A DNA stretch of 64,000 nucleotides from Thiomicrospira microaerophila. GTDB taxonomy: Bacteria; Pseudomonadota; Gammaproteobacteria; Thiomicrospirales; Thiomicrospiraceae. Made by a program: the position numbers and the translations under genes. Below are positions 34,673 through 44,362 of this stretch, piece after piece. Below the pieces are notes generated by a model. That model searched no databases and was not told the origin of the DNA. It was given only the letters and a program-made list of their open reading frames with translations. How positions within the stretch are numbered: position 1 is the first letter of the stretch; each line of letters opens with the position of its first letter. The stretch lies in assembly GCF_000934765.1 (NCBI RefSeq), contig NZ_JYNN01000004.1:1-64000 (forward strand), written 5' to 3'.

Positions 34673-36375
34673 TGAAAAAAATAAAATTTATGTTGATTTT
34701 GCCCTTAGCCACAAGCCTGTTGGGTTGTGCGCAGCTTGGCGCTAAGCCCGCGATGCAGCCGAGTGGTATGCAGGCCGAGGAGGTAAAAAACATTGAGCCC
34801 AAGTTGATGTTTGAATTGATGCTCGGTGAAATGTTAGCTGAGCGTGGCGATCCAATGAGTGCTTACAATTTGTTGTTTCCCATAGCGCAAGCGACTCAAG
34901 ATGTGCGTTTAGCCGAGAGAAGTTTTCAGCTAGCGATGTCGGCGGGTTTTGCCAAGGGGATAGAGCAAAGTGCTGCACTATGGCGCACGCTCGATCCCAT
35001 GCAGGCGAGTGCGTGGCGTGTGGGCTATTTAATGGCGCTGCGCCATGGGGAAGTCGAGGAGGCCATCTCGGCCTGGCAGTCCTATCGAAAGGTGTCTGAT
35101 TTAAGTTTAGAAGATGATCTAAAAAATGCCTCTGCCCAGGCGGTGCAAGCGACACAGCCAGAGATAGGGATGGCCTTTTTTCAACGTTTAGGCCAGCTTT
35201 ATCCTCAGGATTGGTCAGCAGGTTTTGCATTGGCTTATGCAGCTAATCATTATAACCAGCCGCTCCTTGCGCTTGAGGCGCTAGAGGATGTGGCGACTCG
35301 ATTAGCGGCGCCCCTTGAGGTCTATTTTGCGCTAGCCAATCTGTATATTGAACAGGATTTGACCGCAAGAGGATTGGCGTTTTTAGCGGAGTTCATGGCA
35401 CAGAATCCGACGCAGTGGATGATGCAAGAGCGCTTTGCTCGTTTAGAGGTGAAGGCGGCGTTATATTTATCGGCCAAACAGCGTTATCAGCGTATTATCG
35501 ATGCGAACCCTCGCGCCTTTACCTCTTTGCTATCGCTGGCCTTGCTTGAGCTAGAGTTAGGCGAGCTGGCGCAGGCGCAAACCTATTTTTTGACGCTTTC
35601 AAGTGTGGAGGGCTATCGTGATGTGAGTCACTATTACCTCGGTGTGATTAGCCAGTCTAACCAAGATCTTGAACAGGCAAAGCGTTATCTTCAAAAGGTC
35701 TCGCACCCAAGTTATTATTTAGATGCGAATATTTTGATTGCACAGATAAAAGTCACCACGAATGGCTTGGACGCGGGTATAACGCATTTACAAACCCTTC
35801 AGCCATCGAATAATGAAGAGCTCGTCAAGGTGTTGCGTGCTCAAGCGATATTCTATGGTCAGTTTTCTCGTTGGGATCAAGCCTTGGCGCATTATCAGCT
35901 TGCGTTAGATTTAGCGCCGGATGATTTGCCAATTATGTACGGTTTGGTGATGGTGCTTTATGAAATGGAGGATTTTGAAGCGTACGAGGTACGCGCTAAA
36001 GCCTTGGTGGCGCGTTTTCCTGATGAACCTGATGCATTAAATGCACTGGGATATTTTTATGTCGAGCGTAATATCAATCTTGATGAGGCCCAAGATTTAT
36101 TGGACCGTGCACTTGCGATAGATCCAGATCGTTATCATATTTTGGATAGCCGCGGTTGGTTGGCGTATCAGCGAGGCAATTATGTTGAAGCGGAGGCCTA
36201 TTTACAACGTGCCTGGTCGATTCGTAAAGATGATGAAGTATTAATACATTTAATTAAAACCAAGTGGGCGCAAAATCAGGTGCAAGCGGCTAAAGCCTTG
36301 TGGCAAGACTATGCCCCCTTGTTTCCGGATAACCTATTGTTACAGAACCTAATCAATGAGTTAACGGGTAATTAG
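34672..36375 (+). CDS. TPR-repeat outer-membrane lipoprotein (PA4667-like position)
   Basis: 567 aa. Lipobox Leu-Leu-Gly-Cys at residues about 16-19 after a short hydrophobic signal. The rest is helical, with tetratricopeptide-like repeats, clearest at about 390-530 (for example Ala-Leu-Ala-His-Tyr-Gln-Leu-Ala-Leu-Asp-Leu-Ala-Pro and Ala-Leu-Asn-Ala-Leu-Gly-Tyr). Probably a periplasm-facing scaffold; exact role unknown. GTG start overlaps the parE stop (TAGTG). In Pseudomonas a TPR protein sits upstream of lolB-ispE-tRNA-Gln-prs; here lolB and ispE are missing between it and tRNA-Gln. Confidence 0.85.
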
Positions 36376-36417
36376 TCAGCCATCAGCCATTTTTTTTAAA
36401 AAAAACGTAAAAATGGC

Positions 36418-36445
36418 TTGAACTTTTTTGAAAACCTTGGATAAT
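36418..36445 (+). promoter_or_regulatory. Probable promoter for tRNA-Gln
   Basis: TTGAAC (36418-36423), 16-bp spacer, GATAAT (36440-36445), about 30 bp before the tRNA. Confidence 0.6.
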
Positions 36446-36474
36446 ACGCACCTGTCTTAACGACAGAGATTTAT

Positions 36475-36549
36475 TGGGCCGTAGCCAAGCGGTAAGGCAG
36501 CGGGTTTTGATCCCGTCATGCGAAGGTTCGAATCCTTCCGGCCCAGCCA
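36475..36549 (+). tRNA. tRNA-Gln(TTG)
   Basis: 75 nt with encoded CCA (36547-36549). Acceptor TGGGCCG pairs with CGGCCCA; the D-arm GCCAAGCGGTAAGGC is typical of tRNA-Gln. The anticodon TTG is at 36507-36509 in a 7-nt loop, and the T-arm has GGTTCGAATCC. It stands directly before prs, a conserved gammaproteobacterial order. Confidence 0.97.
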
Positions 36550-36599
36550 TCTCACTCTTAATTCCCCAAATTCTTTATCCTCGACAGGAGCCGCCATTA

Positions 36600-37559
36600 A
36601 TGGCCAAGAAAAATGTCATGATATTTGCGGGAAATGCAAATGTCACTCTTGCAGAGAACATCTCCCTGTATCTTGATCAACCCCTGGGCAAAGCCAATGT
36701 AGGCCGTTTTAGTGATGGCGAAATTATGGTTGAAATTACCGAATCCGTTCGCGGTCGTGATGTCTATGTGTTGCAACCCACCTGTACGCCAGAGCCGGCT
36801 GTTAACTTGATGGAAATGCTGGTCATGATTGATGCACTTAAGCGTGCTTCAGCTAAACGTATTACCGCTGTGGTGCCTTACTATGGTTTTGCACGCCAAG
36901 ATCGCCGCCCGCATTCAGCCCGTGTGCCGATTACCGCGCGTCTAGCGGCCGATATGATTACCGTTGCTGGCGCAGATCGCATGATTACCGTTGATTTGCA
37001 CTCTGACCAGATTCAAGGCTTCTTCGATATCCCCGTTGATAATATTTATGCGTCCCCTGTTCTGGTTGAGGACATGGAAAAGGTATTGGATATTACCAAT
37101 GTCACGGTCGTCTCGCCAGATGTAGGTGGCGTGGTGCGTGCGCGTGCGGTCGCCAAAGCACTGAATGCTGAGTTAGCTATTATTGATAAGCGTCGTCCAA
37201 AAGCGAATGTCTCTCAGGTAATGCACGTTATTGGTGATGTTAAAGGGCGTGATTGTATTATTGTTGATGACATGGTCGATACGGCGGGTACACTGTGTAA
37301 GGCGGCCGCGGCATTAATTGAAAATGGTGCTAGCAGTGTGACAGCCTATGTAACCCATGCGGTATTGTCAGGCCCGGCTGTTGAAAATATTCGTAAATCC
37401 GTTCTCAAGGAGTTGGTGGTTACTGACACCATTCCACAGTCCGTTGCGGCGATGGAGTGTGGCAAGATTCGTCAAGTCACTATGGCCAATATTTTGGGTG
37501 AAACGATTCGACGCGTAAACAACGAAGAGTCTGTTACGGCATTGATGCCTGAAGTTTAA
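36600..37559 (+). CDS. prs: Ribose-phosphate pyrophosphokinase
   Basis: 319 aa from ATG 36600; the open frame begins inside the tRNA and that part is not coding. Makes PRPP from ribose 5-phosphate and ATP for nucleotide, His and Trp synthesis. Phe-Ser-Asp-Gly-Glu near residue 36, Arg-Gln-Asp-Arg-Arg (ATP site), Asp-Leu-His-Ser-Asp-Gln (metal) and the PRPP loop [12 protein letters not shown] are all present. AGGAG upstream of the start. Followed by a rho-independent terminator. PRPP feeds PyrR-controlled pyrimidine synthesis elsewhere in this window. Confidence 0.98.
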   Translation: MAKKNVMIFAGNANVTLAENISLYLDQPLGKANVGRFSDGEIMVEITESVRGRDVYVLQPTCTPEPAVNLMEMLVMIDALKRASAKRITAVVPYYGFARQDRRPHSARVPITARLAADMITVAGADRMITVDLHSDQIQGFFDIPVDNIYASPVLVEDMEKVLDITNVTVVSPDVGGVVRARAVAKALNAELAIIDKRRPKANVSQVMHVIGDVKGRDCIIVDDMVDTAGTLCKAAAALIENGASSVTAYVTHAVLSGPAVENIRKSVLKELVVTDTIPQSVAAMECGKIRQVTMANILGETIRRVNNEESVTALMPEV

Positions 37560-37580
37560 ACGGCGTATTGTCTTTATATT

Positions 37581-37621
37581 AAAGCCGTTAATCGCTAGGT
37601 CTAGTGGTTAACGGCTTTTTT
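37581..37621 (+). terminator. Rho-independent terminator of prs
   Basis: AAAGCCGTTAA (37581-37591) pairs with TTAACGGCTTT (37608-37618), with a run of T residues at the end. Confidence 0.9.
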
Positions 37622-37623
37622 GT

Positions 37624-37652
37624 TTGTATTTTTCTTGTAAAAACAGTATAAT
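37624..37652 (+). promoter_or_regulatory. rplY promoter
   Basis: TTGTAT (37624-37629), 17-bp spacer, TATAAT (37647-37652), directly after the prs terminator. Confidence 0.75.
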
Positions 37653-37728
37653 CCGCGCTTTCTTTTGTCTGGTCGCGGACAAAAGCCTGTTTAATGGGAA
37701 TCTTAATCCCGCAATTGGAGTAATCACT

Positions 37729-38310
37729 ATGAGTGAAGTTTGGACAGCAAAAGCCCGTGTGGCTGAGGGGAAGGGTGCGAGCCGCCGCCTTCGTCATGCA
37801 GGTAAAGTACCGGCAATTATTTACGGTGCAGGTCAGGATGCTGTATCTGTAACGTTTGAAGGTAACTTTGTAAAAAAAGCGCTTGTTAATATTGATGCTT
37901 ATAACACCGTTCTAACGATCGATGTTGAGGGCGGTAGTCAAGAGCGTGTTGTTATTAAAGACATGCAGCGTCACCCATCTCGCGAAGATGTCATGCATTT
38001 AGACCTTCAGCGTGTGAATGATGATTCACGTATTACCAAATACATTCCAATTAAATTTACGGGTGCAGCCAAAGCACCGGGTGTTAAATTGGGCGGCATG
38101 ATGACCTACTTCCAGAAAACAGTTGAAGTACGTTGTACCGCTGCGGCGCTTCCTAAAGCCATTGAAATTGATGTGTCAGGGATGGAAGCCGGTGAAAATC
38201 TACGTTTATCGGATCTAAAACTACCGGAGGGCGTGCAGGTTGTGGCATTGCTTCATGGTAACTCAGATTATGACCAAGCTGTGGTCGGTATCGGTAAAGT
38301 AAGACGCTAG
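37729..38310 (+). CDS. rplY: 50S ribosomal protein L25/Ctc
   Basis: 193 aa from ATG 37729, after a short leader following its own promoter; the frame upstream is non-coding. Binds 5S rRNA. The N-terminal L25 domain starts Ala-Lys-Ala-Arg-Val-Ala-Glu-Gly-Lys-Gly-Ala-Ser-Arg-Arg-Leu-Arg, and a C-terminal Ctc/TL5 domain follows (about 95-193), so it is the long form rather than the 94-aa E. coli form. Ends Asp-Gln-Ala-Val-Val-Gly-Ile-Gly. pth follows 31 bp later in the same unit. Confidence 0.96.
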   Translation: MSEVWTAKARVAEGKGASRRLRHAGKVPAIIYGAGQDAVSVTFEGNFVKKALVNIDAYNTVLTIDVEGGSQERVVIKDMQRHPSREDVMHLDLQRVNDDSRITKYIPIKFTGAAKAPGVKLGGMMTYFQKTVEVRCTAAALPKAIEIDVSGMEAGENLRLSDLKLPEGVQVVALLHGNSDYDQAVVGIGKVRR

Positions 38311-38341
38311 TTTTTAGCGCTTAAAACAGGAACCTGCGTTT

Positions 38342-38926
38342 ATGTCCTCTGTTCAACTGATTGTCGGTCTGGGAAATCCAGGTGAACAATATGAACAGAC
38401 CCGGCATAACGCGGGTTTTTGGTTTGTGGAGGAATTAGCGCGTCAACATCAAGCGGTATTTCGTCCAGAAACCAAATTTTTTGGTGAAGTAGCTAAAATT
38501 CAGCTCAGCAACAACCAGGCCTGGTTACTTAAACCCGCTACCTTTATGAATCGCTCTGGTCAGTCGATTTCTGCTTTGGCTAAGTTTTATCGTATTCAGC
38601 CTGAACAGGTATTGGTTGCGCATGATGAGTTGGATTTGCCTGTTGGGGTGGCCAAGCTTAAAACAGGCGGCGGTCATGGCGGTCATAATGGGTTAAGAGA
38701 TACCATCGCGGCCTTAAGTACCCCGAATTTTCATCGTTTACGTCTGGGTATTGACCACCCAGGTGATCGTCATCAGGTGGTTAATTATGTGCTCAAAGCA
38801 CCTTCTAAAACCGACCGCGAGTTGATTGACGAGGCTATCTACCAAGCTACCCGTGTTTTGCCCGACATCTTAGCCGCTGATTGGGCGAAAGCGATGAATC
38901 AGCTGCACACAAAGCAGGTTAAGTAA
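38342..38926 (+). CDS. pth: Peptidyl-tRNA hydrolase
   Basis: 194 aa enzyme freeing tRNA from stalled peptidyl-tRNA. Val-Gly-Leu-Gly-Asn-Pro-Gly-x-x-Tyr-x-x-Thr-Arg-His-Asn-Ala-Gly carries the catalytic His; Phe-Met-Asn-Arg-Ser-Gly and His-Asp-Glu-Leu-Asp-Leu complete the site. The stretch just before Pro-Ala-Thr-Phe-Met-Asn is Asn-Asn-Gln-Ala-Trp-Leu, encoded by the palindrome at 38513. Part of prs-rplY-pth-ychF, the usual order. Confidence 0.97.
   Translation: MSSVQLIVGLGNPGEQYEQTRHNAGFWFVEELARQHQAVFRPETKFFGEVAKIQLSNNQAWLLKPATFMNRSGQSISALAKFYRIQPEQVLVAHDELDLPVGVAKLKTGGGHGGHNGLRDTIAALSTPNFHRLRLGIDHPGDRHQVVNYVLKAPSKTDRELIDEAIYQATRVLPDILAADWAKAMNQLHTKQVK
38513..38526. repeat. 14-bp palindrome AACCAGGCCTGGTT
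   Basis: Exact copy in pth, read as Asn-Gln-Ala-Trp-Leu. Confidence 0.95.
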
Positions 38927-38968
38927 AAGACCGAGCTCACTCAAATAATATGCAAAAAGGAATCTGTT

Positions 38969-40060
38969 ATGGGAATTAAATGTGGCATCGTTGGTTTGCC
39001 TAATGTTGGAAAATCCACCTTGTTTAATGCATTAACCAATGCGGGTATCGAAGCACAGAACTATCCTTTTTGTACGATTGAACCGAATGTGGGTATCGTG
39101 CCGGTTCCTGATTATCGTCAAGATAAGTTAGCCGAAATTGTTAAGCCTCAGCGAATTATGTCGGCGACGATGGAGTTTGTCGATATAGCAGGCCTGGTTG
39201 AAGGCGCATCCAAGGGTGAAGGCTTAGGCAATAAGTTTTTAGCCACGATTCGTGAAACCGATGCGATTGCTCAGGTGGTGCGTTGTTTTGAAAATGATGA
39301 CATTGTTCATGTGTCTGGCAAAATATCGCCGTTAGATGACATTGAGGTGATTAATACGGAGTTGGTGTTAGCTGATATGGAGTCAATTGATAAAGCGATT
39401 CAGAAGGTGCAGAAGGTCGCTAAAAGTGGTAACAAAGAAGCGGTGGCGCGTTTAGCGGTGCTGCAAAAGGTATTGGCTGAAATTGCGGATGGCAAGCTGG
39501 TGCGCAATGTGGAATTAACACCTGAAGAAAAGGCTGAGCTATATGATCTTCATTTGCTCACGATTAAGCCAATGATGTACATCGCCAATGTCAACGAAGA
39601 TGGTTTTGAAAATAATCCTTTGCTGGATGCCGTTGAGAAGTTGGCTCAAGAGCAGGGGGCCGTGGTGGTGCCGGTGTGTGCGGCGATTGAATCTGAAATT
39701 GCCGAGTTGGACGATGAAGATAAGCTGGACTTCTTGCAGGGTATGGGTTTAGAAGAGCCTGGTTTGAATCGCGTGATCCGTGCAGGCTATAGTTTGCTTG
39801 GGCTGCAAACCTATTTTACAGCGGGCGTACAGGAAGTGCGCGCTTGGACAGTTAAGGTCGGTGCTACAGCACCCCAGGCCGCAGGCGTGATCCATACTGA
39901 TTTCGAAAAAGGCTTTATCCGCGCGGAAGTTACCGCCTATGAAGACTATGTAAAGTACAATGGTGAGCAGGGCGCGAAAGAAGTCGGTAAGTTGCGTTTA
40001 GAAGGTAAAGAATATATAGTGCAAGATGGTGATGTGATGCACTTCAGATTCAATGTTTAA
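38969..40060 (+). CDS. ychF: YchF/OLA1 redox-responsive ATPase
   Basis: 363 aa Obg-family NTPase that prefers ATP and binds ribosomes. P-loop Gly-Leu-Pro-Asn-Val-Gly-Lys-Ser-Thr, G3 Asp-Ile-Ala-Gly-Leu-Val, the altered G4 region (Asn-Val-Asn-Glu-Asp) and a C-terminal TGS domain ending His-Phe-Arg-Phe-Asn-Val. AAGGA precedes the ATG. The GGCCTGGTTG inside the G3 region comes from the conserved protein sequence and is not counted as a palindrome copy. Confidence 0.97.
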   Translation: MGIKCGIVGLPNVGKSTLFNALTNAGIEAQNYPFCTIEPNVGIVPVPDYRQDKLAEIVKPQRIMSATMEFVDIAGLVEGASKGEGLGNKFLATIRETDAIAQVVRCFENDDIVHVSGKISPLDDIEVINTELVLADMESIDKAIQKVQKVAKSGNKEAVARLAVLQKVLAEIADGKLVRNVELTPEEKAELYDLHLLTIKPMMYIANVNEDGFENNPLLDAVEKLAQEQGAVVVPVCAAIESEIAELDDEDKLDFLQGMGLEEPGLNRVIRAGYSLLGLQTYFTAGVQEVRAWTVKVGATAPQAAGVIHTDFEKGFIRAEVTAYEDYVKYNGEQGAKEVGKLRLEGKEYIVQDGDVMHFRFNV

Positions 40061-40087
40061 TGGATTGCGTCCGGACTAGGAGCCTGT

Positions 40088-40501
40088 CTAGCGTTGGTGG
40101 CACCAAATGCGCAGACGGGGTTTTGTTTTTAGATATTGTGTATATTTCTCATTTAGCTGAGCATCCAGTTGCTCGGCTGTTCGCTTTTTAAAGCCCAGTT
40201 TTTGGTAGAAACTCTGTAAATCGGGTTGGATAAACCCGACGCAGTTTTGATTAAGTTTTTCAAGTAGGTATTTCACTAGTTGAGCGCCATAGCCTTTGTG
40301 TCGTTCAGTAGGTTCAATATATAATCCACGCAACCAGGCCTGGTTGTCAAACAGCACAATTCTAGCGATGCCGATAATCTTTTGTTGGTCTTTTGCCAGA
40401 AATACTCTTTCTGCTTGCTGGGGTTGGGGGAGCTTGTTTTGGCTTGTAAAGTGTTTAAGTAAATACTTGTCTGTAGATTCAAATTCAGTGAAAGAAACCA
40501 T
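40088..40501 (-). CDS. GNAT-family N-acetyltransferase
   Basis: 137 aa. Acetyl-CoA binding fold: Ile-Gly-Ile-Ala-Arg-Ile-Val-Leu, then Arg-Gly-Leu-Tyr-Ile-Glu-Pro-x-x-Arg-x-x-Gly-Tyr-Gly, the motif A pyrophosphate loop, and Phe-Tyr-Gln-Lys-Leu-Gly-Phe at the end. Substrate unknown. Its start codon shares bases with the start of the divergent DTW gene (CATG at 40499-40502). The palindrome at 40332 encodes Asn-Gln-Ala-Trp-Leu in beta-strand 4, just before the CoA loop. Confidence 0.85.
   Translation of the reverse strand: MVSFTEFESTDKYLLKHFTSQNKLPQPQQAERVFLAKDQQKIIGIARIVLFDNQAWLRGLYIEPTERHKGYGAQLVKYLLEKLNQNCVGFIQPDLQSFYQKLGFKKRTAEQLDAQLNEKYTQYLKTKPRLRIWCHQR
40332..40345. repeat. 14-bp palindrome AACCAGGCCTGGTT
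   Basis: Exact copy in the GNAT gene, read as Asn-Gln-Ala-Trp-Leu; flanks extend it to 16 bp. Confidence 0.95.
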
Positions 40502-41132
40502 GCCCTATCCCATTTCAAGTGTAAAACGTCCAATTTGTCCGGTCTGTCAGCGTCCTGTAAAAACCTGTATTTGCCATTTGGTGTGCGAGGTTAGTCCCCC
40601 TTTTGAGCTGGCTATTTTACAACATCCCACTGAAGTTGGGCACCCTAAAGGAACCGCGTGGTTAGCGCATCGGTGCCTTGCAGGTAGTCGCTTGTTTATC
40701 GGTGAACAAATAGAGGCGATGCCAGATTTGGTGCGCTGGTTATCGCAGGGTGACACTTATTTACTCTACCCGCCGCAAGATGGCGAGCAAGGGGGTGTGG
40801 TGGAAGCGTCTTCATTGTTGTGTCAAGCTTCAGTTGAGGACTTTAAACCAAGGGTGTTGGTGCTGGATGGCACTTGGCGAAAAACCTATAAGTTATTAAT
40901 GGCAAACCCGGTTTTACAAGGTTTACCTCGTGTCATTTTGAATGGCGAATTTACATCTAACTATTCCATTCGACAGTCAGGCCGATTAGATAGTTTATCA
41001 ACGCTTGAGGCCATTTTTTACTTGTTGCATCAGGCCGATAATTCGAGTGATTATACGTCGCTATTGAGAAGTTTTGATGGGTTGGTTGCGCAGTATCAAG
41101 GTTTTGTTGGTGGAATAAAAAAACCGACATAA
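40500..41132 (+). CDS. DTW-domain protein (tRNA acp3U transferase-like)
   Basis: 210 aa from ATG 40500; the frame opens earlier on the opposite side of the GNAT gene but that part is a shadow. Zinc-binding start Cys-Pro-Val-Cys-x-x-Pro-x-x-Thr-Cys-Ile-Cys, then Leu-Asp-Gly-Thr-Trp-Arg-Lys, the DxTW motif, and Arg-Gln-Ser-Gly-Arg-Leu-Asp-Ser-Leu-Ser-Thr-Leu-Glu. DTW proteins such as TapT add the aminocarboxypropyl group to uridine in tRNA. Which uridine here is unknown. A bidirectional terminator separates it from rne. Confidence 0.88.
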   Translation: MPYPISSVKRPICPVCQRPVKTCICHLVCEVSPPFELAILQHPTEVGHPKGTAWLAHRCLAGSRLFIGEQIEAMPDLVRWLSQGDTYLLYPPQDGEQGGVVEASSLLCQASVEDFKPRVLVLDGTWRKTYKLLMANPVLQGLPRVILNGEFTSNYSIRQSGRLDSLSTLEAIFYLLHQADNSSDYTSLLRSFDGLVAQYQGFVGGIKKPT

Positions 41133-41144
41133 AGTCGGTTTTTT
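41118..41144. terminator. Bidirectional terminator between the DTW gene and rne
   Basis: AAAAAACCGAC (41118-41128) and GTCGGTTTTTT (41134-41144) with a 5-nt loop. A-run on one side and T-run on the other serve both convergent genes. Confidence 0.9.
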
Positions 41145-41160
41145 AAGAAAACAGCGCAAA

Positions 41161-43572
41161 TTAGTTATTGCGTGGTTCCTGTGGTGCGCTAGGCTGGTCA
41201 GCTGGAGCTGGAGCTGGAGCTGGAGCTGGAGCTGGAGCTGGAGCTGGAGCTGGAGCTGGAGCTGGAGCTGGAGCTGGAGCTGGAGCTGGAGCTGGAGCTG
41301 GAGCTGGCGCTGGCGCTGGAGCTGGCGCTGGCGCTGGAGCTGGCGCTGGCGCTGGAGCTGGCGCTGGCGCTGGAGCCGCAGCCTCGTTGTGCTCAGGTTC
41401 TGCTGCGATGCCAGCGATACTCATCGATTCCGCATCGCGTGGCGCGCGACGACGATTGAGTGCGCTACGGCTATTGTAGCGACTTCTCCGACGACGTGGC
41501 TCGCGATCTGTGCCACTGCCTTGCTCAGTGGTGGATTGAGTGTTCACCGGTTTATGCGGTTTGTTATCTTCTTGTTGTTGTGCCGATTTACTTTCCACCG
41601 CTGTTGTGGGTGCGCGTTGTGTGTCCGGTTTGGCTTTCGCGGCCTCTTTTCGCGGCCCACGGTTGTGCTCAGTGCGTTCAGTGCGCGTTTCACTACGGTT
41701 GTCGTTGCGTGCTTCGGTGCGCGGTGCGCGCTCGGGCTTTTTTGCCTCCGTTCTCGCTGTATCTGTGTTGTCTTGCCCCTCTTCGTTGTTACGGCGACGG
41801 CCATTACCACGACGGCGATTGTTGCCACGACGACTGTTTCGATCGGACTCTTCAGTTGTTTTTTTGTCTTTTTCTGCACCCGTTTGCGTGTCGGGCTGCT
41901 TGAATAACCAGTTCCATAGTTTAACTAACAAACCTGGCTCGCTTACTGTGGGTGTCGCTGTTGTTGCTGTAGGCGGCGGTGGCGTAGCGGGTAAGGTGTT
42001 CTTGAGAGCCGGTTCCTCTTTATTTTGCTTGGGCGCATCATAGCTAGGTAGCTCTTTTTCAATCACTGTCTTCACTTGGTAGCTGGTTTCAATCGTATCC
42101 TGCTCACCCACGCGAGAGCGCTCAATAATGTATTGGGGTGTTTCGAGGTGTTCATTGGGTACGATTAAAATATGCAGATGGTAGCGGTCTTCGGTTTTGA
42201 TGATTTGCGCACGTTTTTCATTCAGTAAGAAGGTAGCGACGTCGACAGGTAGCTGTACCGTAATGCGACGTGTACCTTCTTTCATCGCTTCTTCTTCAAG
42301 TAGACGAAGCAGTGAAAGGGCGAGGGACTCAACGCCACGAATGACGCCGACGCCTTTACAGCGTGGGCAGACAATTTGGCTTGACTCTTCAATCGAGGGA
42401 CGCAAGCGCTGGCGTGACATTTCAAGCAAGCCAAAGCGTGAAATTTTGCCGATTTGTACACGGGCACGATCCGACTTCACGGCATCACGCATTTGGTTTT
42501 CGACTTCACGCTGATGGCGCGAAGAGTGCATGTCGATAAAGTCGATAACGACCAGGCCACCTAAGTCTCTTAGGCGTAATTGTCTTGCTATTTCGGTAGC
42601 GGCTTCCATGTTGGTGTGGAATGCCGTTTCTTCGATGTCACCACCCTTGGTAGAGCGGCTAGAGTTAATGTCGATAGCAGTTAAGGCTTCGGTAATATCA
42701 ATGACAATCACGCCGCCAGAGGGTAGCACGACTTCACGTTGATAGGCGGACTCAATTTGTGACTCAATTTGGAAACGGGTGAAAAGTGGGATTTTATCCT
42801 GATAGGGTTTCACCTTGTTGACCTGTTGGGGCATGACTTGTTGAATAAAGTCACGTGCACGATAAAAGGTGTCCATGTCATCAATCAGTATTTCACCAAT
42901 ATCTTGACGCAAATAATCGCGAATCGCCAGCGTAACAATATCCGATTCTTGATGAATTAAAAAAGGCGCGGCCTTCTCTGTTGCGGCTTGCTTAATCGCA
43001 TCCCAGAGCTGGATCAGGTAGTTGATGCCCCACTGTAATTCTTCCTGGCTTTTGTCCACCCCTGCTGTACGAACAATTAAGCCCATGCTGTCGGGTATGT
43101 CGATACTTTTTAAGGTATCGCGAAGGCTACTACGGTCATCGCCATCAATGCGGCGTGAAATGCCTCCCGCTTTGGGGTTGTTCGGCATCATCACCACATA
43201 AGGGCCTGCCAAGGTGATTTGGGTCGTGAGCGCCGCGCCTTTATTACCTCTTTCTTCTTTTTGAACTTGGATAATAATTTCTTGGCCTTCTTTTAACACT
43301 TGGTTAATCGATAGGCTGTTGTCAGGTTGACCGTTGGGGTAGTATTCTTCAGCGACTTCCTTAAAGGGTAAGAAACCGTGGCGATCCGCACCATAATCAA
43401 CAAATGCGGCTTCTAGGCTAGGCTCGATACGAGTCACGATGCCTTTGTAAATGTTGGCTTTTTTCTTTTTTTGTTGCGGTGTTTCTATATCGAGGTCATA
43501 CAGTGTTTGGCCGTCGACCAGTGCGACTCTAAGCTCTTCGGCTTGGGTCGCGTTGATAAGCATTCTTTTCAT
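41161..43572 (-). CDS. rne: Ribonuclease E with a long Ala-Pro tail
   Basis: 803 aa endoribonuclease, core of the RNA degradosome. The N-terminal catalytic half begins Met-Lys-Arg-Met-Leu-Ile-Asn-Ala and has an S1 domain (about 35-120), a DNase I-like part with metal-binding Asp in Ile-Asp-Ile-Asn-Ser, and the zinc-link Cys-Pro-Arg-Cys-Lys-Gly. The C-terminal half has an Arg/Asn-rich RNA-binding region (about 575-620) and Arg-rich patches, then about 29 Ala-Pro repeats up to residue 795. A tail like this should be extended and flexible. Divergent from rluC across 790 bp, as in E. coli, where a long leader serves rne autoregulation. Confidence 0.95.
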   Translation of the reverse strand: MKRMLINATQAEELRVALVDGQTLYDLDIETPQQKKKKANIYKGIVTRIEPSLEAAFVDYGADRHGFLPFKEVAEEYYPNGQPDNSLSINQVLKEGQEIIIQVQKEERGNKGAALTTQITLAGPYVVMMPNNPKAGGISRRIDGDDRSSLRDTLKSIDIPDSMGLIVRTAGVDKSQEELQWGINYLIQLWDAIKQAATEKAAPFLIHQESDIVTLAIRDYLRQDIGEILIDDMDTFYRARDFIQQVMPQQVNKVKPYQDKIPLFTRFQIESQIESAYQREVVLPSGGVIVIDITEALTAIDINSSRSTKGGDIEETAFHTNMEAATEIARQLRLRDLGGLVVIDFIDMHSSRHQREVENQMRDAVKSDRARVQIGKISRFGLLEMSRQRLRPSIEESSQIVCPRCKGVGVIRGVESLALSLLRLLEEEAMKEGTRRITVQLPVDVATFLLNEKRAQIIKTEDRYHLHILIVPNEHLETPQYIIERSRVGEQDTIETSYQVKTVIEKELPSYDAPKQNKEEPALKNTLPATPPPPTATTATPTVSEPGLLVKLWNWLFKQPDTQTGAEKDKKTTEESDRNSRRGNNRRRGNGRRRNNEEGQDNTDTARTEAKKPERAPRTEARNDNRSETRTERTEHNRGPRKEAAKAKPDTQRAPTTAVESKSAQQQEDNKPHKPVNTQSTTEQGSGTDREPRRRRSRYNSRSALNRRRAPRDAESMSIAGIAAEPEHNEAAAPAPAPAPAPAPAPAPAPAPAPAPAPAPAPAPAPAPAPAPAPAPAPAPAPAPAPAPAPADQPSAPQEPRNN
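41201..41376. repeat. Hexanucleotide repeat array in rne (about 29 units)
   Basis: CTGGAG units on the + strand, about 16-19 uniform copies, followed by a higher-order 18-bp pattern of CTGGCG-CTGGCG-CTGGAG repeated about four times. On the minus strand every unit codes Ala-Pro, so changes in copy number keep frame. Confidence 0.95.
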
Positions 43573-44362
43573 GCTGTTCTCTTTGTTGGGTTAAGGGCTT
43601 CAGCGGGTAATAACAAAATAGCACGATGGGCGAAGAAGGGAGAAAGAGGAAAACCTGACATCTTGTTAAGACGCTCAACAAACGAGTGCTAATTAAAAAC
43701 CTTTATGTACCGGTTTAAGTTAGCGGTGCTGCATGTTCGTTTGTACTCGTTAACTTTTTTTTCGAGCCTAAACTTTTGTGCTGTTTAAGCTCTTAGTCCT
43801 GTTATTAAAGTCGGTGCGGACATAATATTAGCCCGCCTTTAATGGTTGCTTGTTATGGTTTTCGTTGCTCTGATCGCGCTCAGTCGCTAAAGTCTGTTTT
43901 ACTTTACGTCTTATGACCTGAATGAAGGGGCGGCGTTAAACGGAATTAGTGGCTGAGGTTTCGTTTATTTTTTGTTATTTTTCGGGCTGTTAGCCAGTTA
44001 TTAAAAAATAGGTTTATGTGTTAATCACTTTAAAAATCAGTTTGCTGATAGATTATTCATCTTTATTTTAATCAACCTGCGCAATATAGCATTGGATTGC
44101 GTTTGGCGCAATCTGTGGGCCTGGATATTTAACAATTTATCGAACAGCCAACGCGATAGGGTTAAATTGAGCGCTTGTGATCACGCCCATTAAGGCATTA
44201 ATTAGACAAGCGAGGGGGCGTGAACTTAATGAAGTGTCCGCGTTAACTTAATGGTCGTGATGTTTGTGATGGGATGGGTTGCTATCTCTTGTTTTTGGCC
44301 GTCGATTGACTTAAGTCCAGCAGGCTCCTAGAATGCGCAAAGGAAAAACAAGGTGAATAACG
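43573..44362. other. Gene-free region between rne and rluC
   Basis: 790 bp, AT-rich, with no plausible ORF. By analogy with E. coli most of the left part is probably the long autoregulatory rne leader. The only structure I can support is an inverted pair CACGCCC (about 44183) / GGGCGTG (about 44217). The rluC promoter lies at its right end. Confidence 0.6.
44306..44334 (+). promoter_or_regulatory. rluC promoter
   Basis: TTGACT (44306-44311), 17-bp spacer, TAGAAT (44329-44334). AAGGA and ATG follow about 25 bp later. Confidence 0.75.

Noticed and set aside
36474-36599. N-terminal extension of prs
   Set aside because: It translates the tRNA-Gln gene; the true start is ATG 36600.
39188-39200. 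GCAGGCCTGGTTG in ychF as another palindrome copy
   Set aside because: It is the normal codon run for the conserved Ala-Gly-Leu-Val-Glu of the G3 motif; only part of the 14-mer matches.
41201-41376. CRISPR array
   Set aside because: Units are six bases with no spacers; it is a coding microsatellite. No other CRISPR-like array was seen.
41168-41479. Gly-Ala-rich ORF opposite the 3' end of rne, and several Cys-rich frames to about 42043
   Set aside because: They exist only because the Ala-Pro repeat and Arg-rich codons leave the other strand open; no ribosome site or family match.
43573-44362. Hidden gene in the rne-rluC gap
   Set aside because: Frames are short, without ribosome sites or family matches; a long rne leader is the simpler reading.
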